Origin: Halegenticoccus soli
Lineage (GTDB): Archaea; Halobacteriota; Halobacteria; Halobacteriales; Haloferacaceae
Length of the DNA: 64,000 nt
Reading direction: 5' to 3'
Assembly (NCBI RefSeq): GCF_002844195.1
Contig: NZ_PEND01000007.1
Location: 1 to 64,000, forward strand
How positions within the stretch are numbered: position 1 is the stretch's first letter; every line of letters starts with the position of its first letter. The notes beneath the pieces were generated by a model. The model ran no database searches and had not been told where the DNA came from. It was given only the letters and a program-made list of their open reading frames with translations. A program made the translations under genes and the position numbers. Positions 1 to 8,683 of the stretch are shown piece after piece.

Positions 1-203
1 TCCGAGTCGGGATCGACGTCGACGACCGCCAGGAAGTCCGGCGCGTCCGCGTCCGTTCCTACGTACAGCCCCATCACGTAGGCGACCTTCTCGGGTTCGG
101 ACTCCTCTATCGCCGCCTGCGGCGTCGTGTAGCCTACCCCTTCGTGGCGGTGGTCGTGGCGGCCGTGTCGCGCCTCTTCGTGTTGCTTGCTAGCGTCACT
201 CAT
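1..203 (-). CDS. selenium-binding protein (SBP56 family), N-terminal part only
   Basis: This reverse-strand gene starts at 203 and runs off the left edge, so only the first 67 codons are visible. The N-terminus is a His-rich leader followed by GYTTPQAAIEESEPEKVAYV and then PDFLAVVDVDPDS, which is how SBP56 (selenium-binding / methanethiol oxidase family) proteins begin. The family is a cytoplasmic beta-propeller; bacterial members oxidise methanethiol, but the archaeal role is not settled. A weak TATA-like stretch lies near 250, suitable for a short 5' leader. The family call rests on recall of the conserved N-terminus. The active-site region lies outside the window. Confidence 0.8.
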   Translation of the reverse strand, partial: MSDASKQHEEARHGRHDHRHEGVGYTTPQAAIEESEPEKVAYVMGLYVGTDADAPDFLAVVDVDPDS

Positions 204-511
204 TTGCCGGCTAGAACGTCGCCGAAGAGCGTCCACTTCTGCGTGCAGGTAAATATTGCCCGTACGTCGTCCAGGTGCCAGAATTCGCTCGATTGGCCTC
301 GAATGGGGGGAATCGGTGAGATTCGCATCTGAGCTGATTTCTGCCGGATAGGGAATCGACAGATCGACAAGGTGGTCGAGAGACAAGTCGGGTGATCGAT
401 AGAATGCCTCGCCGATTCGCCAGTCAGCGAATCCGTTCCGACGGGTAGACCCTCACCCGCGGCTCGTCTGCGACGACGGCGGCTGCGCCTTCCGAGCGTC
501 TGCGAAAGACG
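204..511. other. intergenic region with no gene seen
   Basis: About 300 nt separate the selenium-binding protein gene from the TFB terminator. The AT-rich stretch near 245-258 could be the reverse-strand promoter of the selenium-binding gene. I see no convincing open frame: codon choice in the short forward frame through here does not look haloarchaeal. No RNA gene was recognised. Confidence 0.5.
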
Positions 512-536
512 GAAAAATCGACCGGCGCGCCGGCCC
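512..536 (-). terminator. hairpin plus T-run after the TFB gene
   Basis: Just past the TFB stop, the reverse strand reads a perfect 12-bp palindrome (CCGGCGCGCCGG, 522-533) and then a run of five T (512-516). This is the layout of an intrinsic-type terminator. In archaea the T-run is the main signal, and the hairpin may add stability. Confidence 0.55.
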
Positions 537-541
537 CGTAT

Positions 542-1495
542 TCAGCGGAAGCCCATCGCTTCGATCTGTTCTTGATACCTGTTGCGGATGGTGACTTCGG
601 TGACTTGCGCGACGTCGGCGACCTCTCGCTGGGTCTTTTTCTCGTTGCAGAGGAGCGACGCCGCGTAGATCGCCGCGGCCGCGAACCCCGTCGGCGACTT
701 CCCCGACAGCAGCCCCTGTTCTGCCGACACGTCGATGATCTCCGTCGCCTTCGCCTGGACCTCCTCGCTCAGGTCGAGCGCGGAGGCGAAGCGGGGGACG
801 AACTGCTTGGGGTCGACGGGCTTGAGTTCGAGGCCGAGCTCCTGGGAGATGTACCGGTACGTCCGGCCGATCTCCTTCTGCGGCACCCGCGACACTTCGG
901 CGACCTCGTCGAGGCTGCGCGGGATGCCCTCCTGGCGGCAGGCGGCATAGAGGGCGCTCGTGGCGACGCCCTCGATCGAGCGCCCGCGGATCAGATCCTC
1001 GTTGAGCGCGCGGCGGTAGATCACGGACGCGACCTCCCGAACCGACCGCGGCACGCCGAGCGCGGAGGCCATGCGGTCGATCTCCGAGAGCGCGAACTGG
1101 AGGTTGCGCTCGCCCGCGTCCTTGGTTCGAATGCGCTCCTGCCACTTGCGGAGGCGGTGCATCTGGCTGCGCTTTTCAGAGGAGAGCGACCGCCCGTAGG
1201 CGTCCTTGTCCTTCCAGTCGATCGTCGTCGTCAACCCGCGGTCGTGCATCGTCTCGGTGATGGGCGCGCCGACGCGGGACTTGCTCTGCCGTTCGGAGTG
1301 GTTGAACGCGCGCCACTCCGGCCCCCTGTCGATGGACCGCTCGTCGATGACCAACCCGCAGTCATCGCACACGAGTTCGCCCTGATCGGCGTCCGTTACG
1401 ATCTCCGCCGAGCCGCATTCCGGGCATTTTACTGTCTCGTCCGACTCCTGTTCCGTTTCGTGCGCTCGCTGACGCTGACGGGTTGGACGCTCCAT
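542..1495 (-). CDS. tfb: transcription initiation factor IIB (TFB)
   Basis: TFB bridges TBP bound at the TATA box and RNA polymerase. The protein (317 aa) has an N-terminal zinc ribbon (CPECG...CDDCG, about residues 24-45). The B-reader region follows, then two cyclin folds (about 110-205 and 210-317) that contact TBP and the BRE. I start it at 1495 (MERPTRQ) rather than the in-frame ATG at 1513. A TTTAAAT box at 1520-1526 sits 27 nt upstream of 1495 and would fall inside a leader for 1513. Haloarchaea usually carry several TFB paralogues, so this one may serve a promoter subset. The gene stands alone with its own promoter and terminator. Confidence 0.95.
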   Translation of the reverse strand: MERPTRQRQRAHETEQESDETVKCPECGSAEIVTDADQGELVCDDCGLVIDERSIDRGPEWRAFNHSERQSKSRVGAPITETMHDRGLTTTIDWKDKDAYGRSLSSEKRSQMHRLRKWQERIRTKDAGERNLQFALSEIDRMASALGVPRSVREVASVIYRRALNEDLIRGRSIEGVATSALYAACRQEGIPRSLDEVAEVSRVPQKEIGRTYRYISQELGLELKPVDPKQFVPRFASALDLSEEVQAKATEIIDVSAEQGLLSGKSPTGFAAAAIYAASLLCNEKKTQREVADVAQVTEVTIRNRYQEQIEAMGFR

Positions 1496-1518
1496 TATAA
1501 GGTTTGTGGGCAAGAGCG

Positions 1519-1527
1519 AATTTAAAC
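1519..1527 (-). promoter_or_regulatory. TATA box of the TFB gene
   Basis: Reverse-strand TTTAAATTC centred about 27 nt upstream of the ATG at 1495, which fits a leaderless transcript. Confidence 0.6.
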
Positions 1528-1622
1528 CTTTGTACCGGTCTGTTCCCGAACACGTCTTCGAGCCCGTACGACGGGGAATCGCCGCCGGGCGGCGATACGG
1601 TTATCACAGTCGGGTCCTCCGC

Positions 1623-1630
1623 CTTTATGA
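1623..1630 (+). promoter_or_regulatory. TATA box of the nuclease lipoprotein gene
   Basis: CTTTATGA is centred 27-28 nt before the GTG at 1654. The in-frame ATG at 1627 lies inside this box, which argues for the GTG as the true start. Confidence 0.45.
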
Positions 1631-1653
1631 AGTTCACGGACGTATCTGGGCGC

Positions 1654-2721
1654 GTGACGTCGGTCGCACCTCCGCCGCGCCCATGCGTACTCGCCGCCGT
1701 CGCCGCGCTCCTGCTCGCGACCGCGGGCTGTCTCTCGCCGCTCGGATCGCCCGACGCCGGAGCCTCCCCCGGTAGATCGGTGCCGACGGCGACGCCGCAC
1801 CCGTCGACGGCGCCGACCGCGACCGCGACGGTCGTCGAGGTGGTCGACGGCGACACCGTGAAGGTCAGGTACCCGAACGGGTCGCGCGACACGGTTCGGC
1901 TCGTCGGCGTCGACACGCCGGAGGTGCACGTCAGGGACGACCCGACGGAGTACGAGGGGGTCCCGGACACGGAGCGCGGCAGGCGGTGTCTCCGGGGCCA
2001 CGGCGACCGGGCCAGCGACTACGCGACGGAGCGGCTCGACGGCGAGACGGTCGAACTCGGCTTCGACGAGAACGAGGGCCGGCGGGGTTACTACGGCCGC
2101 CTGCTCGCGTACGTCTACGTCGGCGGCGAGCAGTTCAACTACCGACTGGTCAGAGAGGGGTACGCGCGGGCGTACGACAGCGGCTTCGTCGAGCGCGAGC
2201 GCTACGAGGCGGCTGAGGCCGACGCCCGAGCCGACGGTCGCGGGCTCTGGTCGTGCGCGACGGCGGGGGGCGGCTCCGACCAGCGGCCCGCGGGCGAGGG
2301 GGGACTCGCCATCGAGACGGTTCACGCCGACGCGGAGGGGAACGACAACGAGAATCTCGGCGACGAGTACGTCGTCCTCGCCAACCGCGGCGACCGGACG
2401 CTGTCGCTCGACGGGTGGACCGTCGAGGACGAGGCGGGACACCGGTACGCGTTCCCCGCCGGGACGACGCTTCGGCCGGGCGAGTCGCTGACGCTCCGCA
2501 CGGGGTCCGGGGAGGACGCGCGCACCGACTACTACTGGGGGCGGGAGCGGGCCGTCTGGAACAACGACGGCGACGCGGTGTCGGTCCGCGACGCGGCCGG
2601 TGGGCTCGTCGCCCGCCGGACGTACGGCTCGGCGGCGAGTGTCGGGGGAACGGGGGTGGAGCGTGTGACCCCCGAATCGCTGACACACGCTCAATCAGCA
2701 AAATTTTTATGGTCGAAATGA
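1654..2721 (+). CDS. secreted thermonuclease-like lipoprotein with C-terminal lamin-tail domain
   Basis: This is a predicted extracellular, lipid-anchored nuclease. A hydrophobic signal ends in the lipobox LATAGC near residue 26. It is followed by a Thr/Pro-rich linker and then a staphylococcal-nuclease fold with VVDGDTVKV, LVGVDTPE and a GRLLAYVYV strand; the Arg of RLVGVDTPE and the acidic residues match the SNase active site. The last 120 residues (EYVVLANRGD, LDGWTVEDE, WNNDGDAVSV) are a lamin-tail domain, often fused to secreted nucleases. The GTG start is chosen because the ATG at 1627 overlaps the likely TATA box. The final dozen codons are AT-richer than the rest. Family assignment is firm; substrate (DNA or RNA) is inference. 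Confidence 0.88.
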   Translation: MTSVAPPPRPCVLAAVAALLLATAGCLSPLGSPDAGASPGRSVPTATPHPSTAPTATATVVEVVDGDTVKVRYPNGSRDTVRLVGVDTPEVHVRDDPTEYEGVPDTERGRRCLRGHGDRASDYATERLDGETVELGFDENEGRRGYYGRLLAYVYVGGEQFNYRLVREGYARAYDSGFVERERYEAAEADARADGRGLWSCATAGGGSDQRPAGEGGLAIETVHADAEGNDNENLGDEYVVLANRGDRTLSLDGWTVEDEAGHRYAFPAGTTLRPGESLTLRTGSGEDARTDYYWGRERAVWNNDGDAVSVRDAAGGLVARRTYGSAASVGGTGVERVTPESLTHAQSAKFLWSK

Positions 2722-2806
2722 AAAGTACGTAGGATTCTGTCTCAAAATTAGATGGTATCGTCCGGTGAGCGACCCGACTATATTACTCTTGAGCATTCAC
2801 AAAAGC

Positions 2807-2816
2807 TTTTGTATAA
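2807..2816 (+). promoter_or_regulatory. TATA box of the 2839 operon
   Basis: TTTTGTATAA is centred about 27 nt before the ATG at 2839, in a locally AT-rich stretch. Confidence 0.55.
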
Positions 2817-2838
2817 CCGGAGAATATGTGGAAGCGCC

Positions 2839-3252
2839 ATGAGCACGTCTCACTCGCCGAACGTCGAACGGGCGGTCGCCGCGTGTCGGCCGACGGACGT
2901 CACGCCGGTCAGCATCGCGGGCGACGCGCTCGATTCGCTCGCCCCGTCGTACCTCCGCGATCTGAAGGCGGAACTCGCCGACGAAGGGTACCAGCCCGCG
3001 ACGCTCGCGGTTTCGGGTTGCTTCGCCGAGGACTGTTCGCTGGCGACGCAGGAGGAGGCCGACCGCCTCCGGCGGCACGTCCGCGCCGCCGCGTTCCTCG
3101 GCGCGAGCCGACTCGAACTCGCCGTCGACGAGGTGAGCGACCCGGAGAAAGTCCGTCCCGCGCTCTCCGCGCTCGAAGAGCGCGCCCGCCGCGAGGGCGT
3201 CCGGCTCGCGCTCGTCGGCGACGCCGACGTCTCGCTCCGAACCACGGCCTGA
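2839..3252 (+). CDS. conserved haloarchaeal protein of unknown function, coupled to a methyltransferase
   Basis: I do not recognise this 137-aa acidic protein. It has an alternating beta/alpha look, with VTPVSIAGD, ATLAVSGC and GASRLELAVD as likely strands. There are two cysteines near the middle (SGCFAEDC) and no membrane segment. The segment RLRRHVRAAAFLGASRLEL...LEERARREGVRLALV resembles part of a sugar-isomerase-type TIM barrel, but it is too short for a whole one. The stop codon overlaps the ATG of the following methyltransferase by one base, so the two are almost certainly co-translated. It may assist that enzyme; this is inference from the overlap only. Confidence 0.75.
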   Translation: MSTSHSPNVERAVAACRPTDVTPVSIAGDALDSLAPSYLRDLKAELADEGYQPATLAVSGCFAEDCSLATQEEADRLRRHVRAAAFLGASRLELAVDEVSDPEKVRPALSALEERARREGVRLALVGDADVSLRTTA

Positions 3253-3875
3253 TGGCGACGAAGCGCGCCCTCGAAGGGCAGCTCGCCGTCGTCGCCGGGT
3301 TCGAGAACCCGCGGGCCGCGCTCGAACAGTACCCGACCCCGCCGGAGCTGGCGGCGCACGTCGTCCACGTCGCCGACCTCCAGGGGGACGTCGAGGGGCG
3401 GACGGTTGTCGATCTCGGCGCGGGCACCGGGATGCTCGCGCTCGGCGCGGCGCTCCGCGGGCCCGCCCGCGTCGTCGGCCTCGAACTCGACCCCGCGGCG
3501 CTGGCGACGGCCAGGGAGAACCAGCGCCGCGTCGGGACGACGACGCCGATCCACTGGGTCGTCGGCGACGCCGCGCGCGCGCCGCTGTGTCCGACCGAGC
3601 CGACCACCGTCGTGATGAACCCCCCGTTCGGCGCGCAGAAGGGGCGGGAGGGCGCCGATCGGGCGTTTCTCGCCGCGGCGGCGTCCCTCGCGGACGTCTC
3701 CTACTCCGTCCACAACGCCGGCAGCCGCGACTTCGTCGAGGCGTTCGCGGCCGACAACGGCGGCGAGGTGACCCACGCGTTCCGCGCGGCGTTCGCCCTC
3801 GACCGGCAGTTCGACTTCCACGAGGCCGACCGCAAGGAGATCGAGACCGAAGTGTTCCGGATCGAGTGGAACTGA
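3252..3875 (+). CDS. METTL5-like class I SAM methyltransferase
   Basis: This 207-aa Rossmann-fold methyltransferase has motif I VVDLGAGTGMLALGA, an acidic end of strand 2 (GLELDPAAL) and the amino-methylating motif IV NPPFG (about residues 120-124). N-terminal QYPTPPELAAHVV is typical of the METTL5/RlmF-related archaeal family. Eukaryotic METTL5 makes N6-methyladenosine in 18S rRNA, so an adenine-N6 rRNA methylation role is plausible here. The gene is translationally coupled to the upstream unknown protein. NPPF shows an exocyclic amine target; the exact substrate is inferred. Confidence 0.88.
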   Translation: MATKRALEGQLAVVAGFENPRAALEQYPTPPELAAHVVHVADLQGDVEGRTVVDLGAGTGMLALGAALRGPARVVGLELDPAALATARENQRRVGTTTPIHWVVGDAARAPLCPTEPTTVVMNPPFGAQKGREGADRAFLAAAASLADVSYSVHNAGSRDFVEAFAADNGGEVTHAFRAAFALDRQFDFHEADRKEIETEVFRIEWN

Positions 3876-3945
3876 GCGAGGCTCGGGCTACCGTTTCGGA
3901 TTTTCGTAGCAGTCACGCTACCCCCGGTACCGCTCCGTCACCGCA

Positions 3946-5634
3946 CTACCCCCGGTGCCGCTCCTTCGACGCGATCCGCACCTTCGTGTCGGCGGCCGAC
4001 GCGAACAGCTTCCGCCCCTCTCTCGTGAACGTGAGCCCGTCGATCGCGACCGTCTCGTCCGGGCCGGGGAGCGGCCCGCGGGTCGTCTCGTTGCCCCGGG
4101 TCACGGCGAGCGAAAAGCCGCTCCGCTCGGCGACGACCGAGACGTTCCGGCCCATCACGACCGGCTCGGCGGTCGACCGCGGCGAGGCGTACACCGGCTT
4201 CGACGCGCCGTCGACGCCGAGCGACACCCGGTACACCGGTTCGGTCCCGACCGGCTTCCACCCCTCCCTCGTGGCCACGACCGTCTCGCGCCACCCGACC
4301 CCGCCGAGGTGGATCCTGGCGGATCCCGCGAACGCGAGCCGCGACTTGGAGACGGCCGTCGTCCAGATCTCCCGCTCTTCGCTCCGCACGATGACGCCCG
4401 AGGTGTTCACGGACGTCCGCTCGCCGAACGCCTCGGCGTCGATCACCGCGATCATCCCGTCCGAGACGTTCTCGGCGTACGTCACCTCGTAATCCCGGAC
4501 GGTCACGGATTCGCCGGGCAGGTCGTCGTCGCCGACGGCGAAGAGGAGGTTCACCCCGACGGCGGGCCCCGCGACGGCGGCCGTACACACCAGGAGCAGC
4601 GCGACCGCCAGCTCCCGGCTCGTGAGTCCGGCGACGAACCCGCGGAGCGTCTCCGGGTCGGGCGCCGCACCGCCGACGCGCGCGAGCGGTCGCCGATCGG
4701 AGGCGGTCGCCGCCGCCGTCACGATTCCGGCGAGCAGCGTCACGAGCACGAGGCCCCAGGCGCGGTAGAGGACGAACACGCCGTTGCCGCGGAACCAGTA
4801 CACCGCCCACAGCGACTGCGCGACCGCGAAGAGGAGCACGCCCGTCCACAGCCGCAGCGCGGCGGGCGGTTCGTCGCCGCGGCGTCGGGCGAGCCGGAGC
4901 GCGATCGCCGCCCCCAGCAGGAGGCCGAGTAGGTGCCCCTGGATCGCGATGTCGGCGAACCACGGCGTCGAAAAGGTGGGTCGGCTGGCGGCCGTCGAGA
5001 CGGGGTCGGCGAGCGCCCAGTACGCCAACCGGACCGCCTGACCGGCGACGAGCGCGAGCACGGTCGCGAGCGGGAAGTACACGAGGGCGAAGCCGGCGAA
5101 CGCGAAGACGACGCCGGAGAAGCCGATAACGGGCCCGAGACCGAGCGCGGCGTTGAGCAGGCCGACCGCGACGACGCCGAGCGGGAACAGGACGAACGCC
5201 CGGACGTACGGGTTCGTCCGCCACGAACCGAACGACGACGCGCCCCGCTCCCGCGGGAAGTGGCCCCAGGCGTACTCCGCGAGCGGCGCGAGCGTCAGCG
5301 TCCCGACGAGGTTGCCGATCAGGTGACCCGGACCGGCGTGGGAGAACGCCGCGGCGAGCACGCCGAGCGGGTAGAAGTAGGACCACGCGGTGAAGGGAAG
5401 CGCGACCGGCGCGTTCCAGCGGCTCCACCCACCCTGGAGGAACAGGTACACGGCGAGGACGAACAGGGCGGAGACGACCGTTCCCCACGGGACGCCGGCG
5501 ACGAACCGGCCGCGGAGCGCGGCGAGCTTCCGCGACCACCGCCGGTCGAGCAGGCGAACGACCGCCAGCGAGGCGGCGAGCGCGAGGACGACCGCCGCGC
5601 GTTCGACGGGCACTCCGCCGGGAACCCAACCCAT
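3946..5634 (-). CDS. rhomboid-family intramembrane serine protease with C-terminal extra domain
   Basis: This 562-aa polytopic membrane protein has the rhomboid catalytic pattern: HAGPGHLIGN (His104 and Asn108), GFSG with the nucleophile Ser173, and IQGHLLG with the partner His234. Further membrane spans follow to about residue 375. The last ~190 residues are soluble and rich in beta strands, and probably face outside. Rhomboids cleave transmembrane substrates within the bilayer. The large extracellular C-terminal domain is not part of the core fold and may recruit substrates. It stands alone, tail-to-tail with the METTL5-like gene 70 nt away. Confidence 0.88.
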   Translation of the reverse strand: MGWVPGGVPVERAAVVLALAASLAVVRLLDRRWSRKLAALRGRFVAGVPWGTVVSALFVLAVYLFLQGGWSRWNAPVALPFTAWSYFYPLGVLAAAFSHAGPGHLIGNLVGTLTLAPLAEYAWGHFPRERGASSFGSWRTNPYVRAFVLFPLGVVAVGLLNAALGLGPVIGFSGVVFAFAGFALVYFPLATVLALVAGQAVRLAYWALADPVSTAASRPTFSTPWFADIAIQGHLLGLLLGAAIALRLARRRGDEPPAALRLWTGVLLFAVAQSLWAVYWFRGNGVFVLYRAWGLVLVTLLAGIVTAAATASDRRPLARVGGAAPDPETLRGFVAGLTSRELAVALLLVCTAAVAGPAVGVNLLFAVGDDDLPGESVTVRDYEVTYAENVSDGMIAVIDAEAFGERTSVNTSGVIVRSEEREIWTTAVSKSRLAFAGSARIHLGGVGWRETVVATREGWKPVGTEPVYRVSLGVDGASKPVYASPRSTAEPVVMGRNVSVVAERSGFSLAVTRGNETTRGPLPGPDETVAIDGLTFTREGRKLFASAADTKVRIASKERHRG

Positions 5635-5786
5635 ACGTCACCCGATCCGTCGTTCGGCCTTGAATCCGCTGATCCGCCCGCGGACCGGCGCGGCCGCTCG
5701 CCGCCCTTCCCGCGTCGGGTCGGAGTGTTCGAACCGGGTATCCGGAACGCCGGCGAGGCGCGCCGACGGCTTCGAAGCGTCCGGTT

Positions 5787-6065
5787 CTACAGCTTCCGTT
5801 CCGCGTCCTCGGCGAGTTCCTCCATCCGCTTGCCGACGCGGCCGGCGCTGGAGAACTCGTCGTCGCTCATCGCGGACGCGAGCGCGTTCCCGAGCACGAA
5901 CACCGCGTGTTTGTGCTCGCTCTTGGACTTGTGGACGTGGGACGGGTCGACGCCGAGCTGTTCGTAGGGCTCGAAGAGCGCCGGATCGACGTCCTCCCGC
6001 GCCCGGAAGTGCTCCATGATCGTGACCATCTGCTCGTGGAGTTCGAGGAGTTCGTCCTTGTGCAT
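5787..6065 (-). CDS. UPF0058 family protein
   Basis: This 92-aa helical, charged protein begins MHKDELLELHEQMV and contains the His/Lys-rich VHKSKSEHKHAVFVLG core that marks the archaeal UPF0058 family. No catalytic motif or membrane segment is visible. Homologues are widespread in haloarchaea and methanogens, with no established function. A TTAAACC box sits about 27 nt upstream. Confidence 0.88.
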   Translation of the reverse strand: MHKDELLELHEQMVTIMEHFRAREDVDPALFEPYEQLGVDPSHVHKSKSEHKHAVFVLGNALASAMSDDEFSSAGRVGKRMEELAEDAERKL

Positions 6066-6087
6066 GGTCGTGGGTAAGCGCGTTACT

Positions 6088-6096
6088 GGTTTAAGA
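6088..6096 (-). promoter_or_regulatory. TATA box of the UPF0058 gene
   Basis: Reverse-strand TTAAACC is centred 27 nt before the ATG at 6065. Confidence 0.5.
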
Positions 6097-6145
6097 ATTG
6101 TTTCGTCCGCGCTAGCGCGGCAACCGGTGACACAGACCGAACGGG

Positions 6146-6355
6146 TCAGAAGACGTACTCGTCCTCGTGACCCATCATTCCGTCGTCTTCGAAGCCCGGT
6201 TCGTCGTCCATCGGCCCGCTGGTCTTGTACGCTTTCAGGCCCGTCGCGAGCAGGTCCTCGACCGCTTCCTCGCGGTTTACGAACTCGCCCTGGTCGACGA
6301 GCTGGGCGATCTGCATCTCCAGATGTTCGGGGATGTTGATCTCGACTTTCGGCAT
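6146..6355 (-). CDS. ribbon-helix-helix (CopG/MetJ-like) small DNA-binding protein
   Basis: The N-terminal 40 residues of this 69-aa protein (KVEINIPEHLEMQIAQLVDQGEF, then NREEAVEDLL) form the beta-strand plus two helices of a ribbon-helix-helix dimer. The tail is acidic and Met/Asp-rich (DDGMMGHEDEYVF). This matches a highly conserved haloarchaeal family, which I recall as DUF7120. No toxin gene is adjacent, so it is more likely a stand-alone regulator than an antitoxin. A TTTAAATA box lies about 30 nt upstream. Confidence 0.85.
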   Translation of the reverse strand: MPKVEINIPEHLEMQIAQLVDQGEFVNREEAVEDLLATGLKAYKTSGPMDDEPGFEDDGMMGHEDEYVF

Positions 6356-6382
6356 CTGAACGTGCGAGGCTTTGGAGAGGGT

Positions 6383-6392
6383 GTATTTAAAG
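6383..6392 (-). promoter_or_regulatory. TATA box of the ribbon-helix-helix gene
   Basis: Reverse-strand TTTAAATAC lies 28-37 nt before the ATG at 6355, which allows a short leader of about 5 nt. Confidence 0.55.
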
Positions 6393-6556
6393 TTGGCGGG
6401 GCGACGTCCGGCTTAGCCAACCATACTATCCGGGTGATAAAAGATATTTTTCGTCCGCCGGAAGTACGATTTCGAATCCTGTAACTTATTCCGATCGAAC
6501 CGGTAGGAATCGGCGCAAGTCGGTAACCATAGGTAAACGGCGACCGATGGACGGAT

Positions 6557-7150
6557 ATGGCAAAGAACGTCACCGACGTCTACGAGGAGTTCGGCGGCGA
6601 GCGTCTCCCCCCGGGCCAGCGCGAGACGAAGCGCTTTCCCGTGCTCTCGAAGAGCGGAACCCCGTCGTGGGACCGCGAGTCGTGGCGCTTCGACGCGTGG
6701 GGCGCGGTCGAGAACGAACTGCGGTTCTCCTGGGAGGAGTTCCGCGAGCTCCCCTCGGAGACGCAGATCCAGGACTTCCACTGCGTGACCGGCTGGAGCA
6801 AGTTCGACTGCGAGTTCACGGGCGTCCCCTTCCCGGTCCTCGCGGACCGCGCGGGCGTCGACGCGGACGCCGTCCACGTGATGTTCCACGCGATGGACGA
6901 CTACACGACGAACCTCCCGCTGGACGAGTGTATGCGCGACGAGGTGCTGTTCGCGTACGAGTACGACGGCGAGCCGCTGCCGCCGGAACACGGCGGCCCG
7001 CTCCGCGTCGTCACCCCGCACAAGTACGCCTACAAGGGCGCGAAGTGGGTGAACGGCGTCGAGTTCCTCGCGGAACCCGAGCGCGGGTACTGGGAGCTGC
7101 GGGGGTACTCGAACACGGCCAACCCGTGGAACGAAGAGCGGTATAGTTAG
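6557..7150 (+). CDS. molybdopterin-dependent oxidoreductase, sulfite-oxidase/YedY-like
   Basis: This 197-aa protein is close to a bare Moco-binding sulfite-oxidase fold. DFHCVTGWS places the molybdenum-ligating cysteine at residue 76. The later DDYTTNLP and GGPLRVVTPHKYAYKGAKWV are conserved in YedY/MsrP-like enzymes. There is no Tat or Sec signal and no haem or dimerisation domain, so it is probably cytoplasmic. The natural substrate is unknown. It lies 32 nt upstream of menF in the same direction, and the menF promoter would overlap its 3' end. A link to quinone metabolism is only positional. Confidence 0.88.
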   Translation: MAKNVTDVYEEFGGERLPPGQRETKRFPVLSKSGTPSWDRESWRFDAWGAVENELRFSWEEFRELPSETQIQDFHCVTGWSKFDCEFTGVPFPVLADRAGVDADAVHVMFHAMDDYTTNLPLDECMRDEVLFAYEYDGEPLPPEHGGPLRVVTPHKYAYKGAKWVNGVEFLAEPERGYWELRGYSNTANPWNEERYS

Positions 7151-7182
7151 GGTAAAGAGTCCGGAGTCCCGAGCCGCTCACA

Positions 7183-8595
7183 ATGGAATCGCCGCGCGCG
7201 GACCGGTCGACCGTCGGAGGGGTGCTCGTCAGCCGGTCGACCCGGATCCCGACGCCCCCGTTCCGGGCGGTCGTCCGCGAGGCGTCGGCCCCGCGGACGG
7301 TGTGGACCGCGCCGGGCGAGTCGACCGTCGTCGGCGGCGGCGCGGCGGCGACGCTCACCGCCGACGGGCCCGACCGGTTCCGGCACGTCCGGGAGGCCGC
7401 CGAGTCGCTGTTCGCCGCGGGGGACGTTCACGCCGGCACCGAGGCGGCCTGCCCCCGCCTGTTCGGCGGCTTCGCGTTCCACGACGGGCCGGCCGCGGCC
7501 GGCGAGCTCGACGACCGAGCCGACCGCGACGGCCGGAGCGAACCAGACGACCCCGACGAACACCGCCCCTGGGACGGCTTTCCCGGCGCGCGCTTCGTGC
7601 TCCCGCGCGTGCAGGTCACGGACACCGCCGGCGGGACCTGGCTCACCGTCAACGCCGTCGGCCCCGACGCGACGGCGAAGGCGGTCGAACGCCGGCTCGA
7701 CCGGGAGCGCGAGCGCCTGGCCGGCCTTCGGGACCCCGGTCCGATCGCCGACCCGCCGGGGGTCGCAGCCAGGAGCCGGACGACGGACGTGGACGACTGG
7801 CGCGCGGGCGTGACGGCCGCCGTCGAGCGCATCCGCTCGGGCGAGCTTCGGAAGGTCGTCCTCGCGCAGGCGCTCCGGTGCGAGCTGGTGTCGGAGCTGT
7901 CCGTCGCCGACGCGCTCGCCCGGCTCGGCGAGACGTACCCGGACTGTCACCGCTTTCTCGCGGAACCCGCGGCGCGCGACCCGCGGCCGAGCTTCTTCGG
8001 CGCGACCCCCGAGCGGCTCGTGAGCCTGCGCGGGCGGACGGTCGAGACGGGCGCGCTGGCCGGGACGACCGGCCGCGGCGAGACGCCCGCGGAGGACGAG
8101 TGGCTCGCCGAGGAACTCCGGACGAGCGAGAAGGACATCCACGAGCACGAACTCGTCGCCGAGGCGATCAGAGAGCAGCTCGCGCCCGTCGCGTCGTCGG
8201 TGTCGACCGGCGAGCGGACCGTCCGCCGGCTGGCGACCGTCCAGCACCTCTGGACGCCGATCACGGCCGAGCTCGCCCGGGACGAACACGTCCTGTCGCT
8301 GGTCGAGGCGCTGCACCCGACCCCCGCGGTCGGCGGCCTCCCGCCGGAACTCGCGCTGGAGACGATCCGAGAGACCGAGCCGTTCGACCGCGGGTGGTAC
8401 GCCGCGCCGGTCGGCTGGTTCGACGCCGCGGGCAACGGCACGTTCGCGGTCGCGCTCCGCTCCGCAGTCGCCGCCGGCCGGACCGCGACGCTCTTCGCCG
8501 GCGTCGGCGTCGTCGCCGACAGCGATCCGGACCGGGAGTGGGACGAGGTGCAGCTGAAGTACCGGCCGATCCTGGACGAACTGGAGCGGCCGTGA
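7183..8595 (+). CDS. menF: isochorismate synthase MenF
   Basis: This enzyme converts chorismate to isochorismate, the first committed step of menaquinone synthesis. The 470-aa protein has the chorismate-binding fold in its C-terminal half: KVVLAQALR, FFGATPERLVSL, ETGALAGTTGRG, HEHELVAEAI, HPTPAVGGLP and a GWFDAAGNGTFAVALRSA stretch. The N-terminal half is Pro/Arg-rich and poorly conserved, as is usual. It begins a co-directional run with menD and menB. GGTAAAG at 7151-7157 could be a weak TATA box for a leaderless start. Confidence 0.93.
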   Translation: MESPRADRSTVGGVLVSRSTRIPTPPFRAVVREASAPRTVWTAPGESTVVGGGAAATLTADGPDRFRHVREAAESLFAAGDVHAGTEAACPRLFGGFAFHDGPAAAGELDDRADRDGRSEPDDPDEHRPWDGFPGARFVLPRVQVTDTAGGTWLTVNAVGPDATAKAVERRLDRERERLAGLRDPGPIADPPGVAARSRTTDVDDWRAGVTAAVERIRSGELRKVVLAQALRCELVSELSVADALARLGETYPDCHRFLAEPAARDPRPSFFGATPERLVSLRGRTVETGALAGTTGRGETPAEDEWLAEELRTSEKDIHEHELVAEAIREQLAPVASSVSTGERTVRRLATVQHLWTPITAELARDEHVLSLVEALHPTPAVGGLPPELALETIRETEPFDRGWYAAPVGWFDAAGNGTFAVALRSAVAAGRTATLFAGVGVVADSDPDREWDEVQLKYRPILDELERP

Positions 8596-8683
8596 GCGCC
8601 CGGGACCCGATCCCCGCCGGGGAGCGCCCCGACCGCGATGCGTCCCGACGGAGTATTGACCCTCGAACCGGAACTCCGCGCCG

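Noticed and set aside
1627-1653. ATG at 1627 as start of the nuclease lipoprotein
   Set aside because: It overlaps the likely TATA box and the GTG at 1654 gives a normal signal peptide. It remains possible if the promoter lies elsewhere.
2722-2790. IS end in the AT-rich spacer after the nuclease gene
   Set aside because: A few bases resemble IS termini but there is no inverted partner or transposase remnant nearby.
2826-3875. Longer frame joining the unknown gene region to the methyltransferase
   Set aside because: The in-frame upstream part is Arg-rich shadow sequence. The methyltransferase motifs start after 3252, which overlaps the preceding stop.
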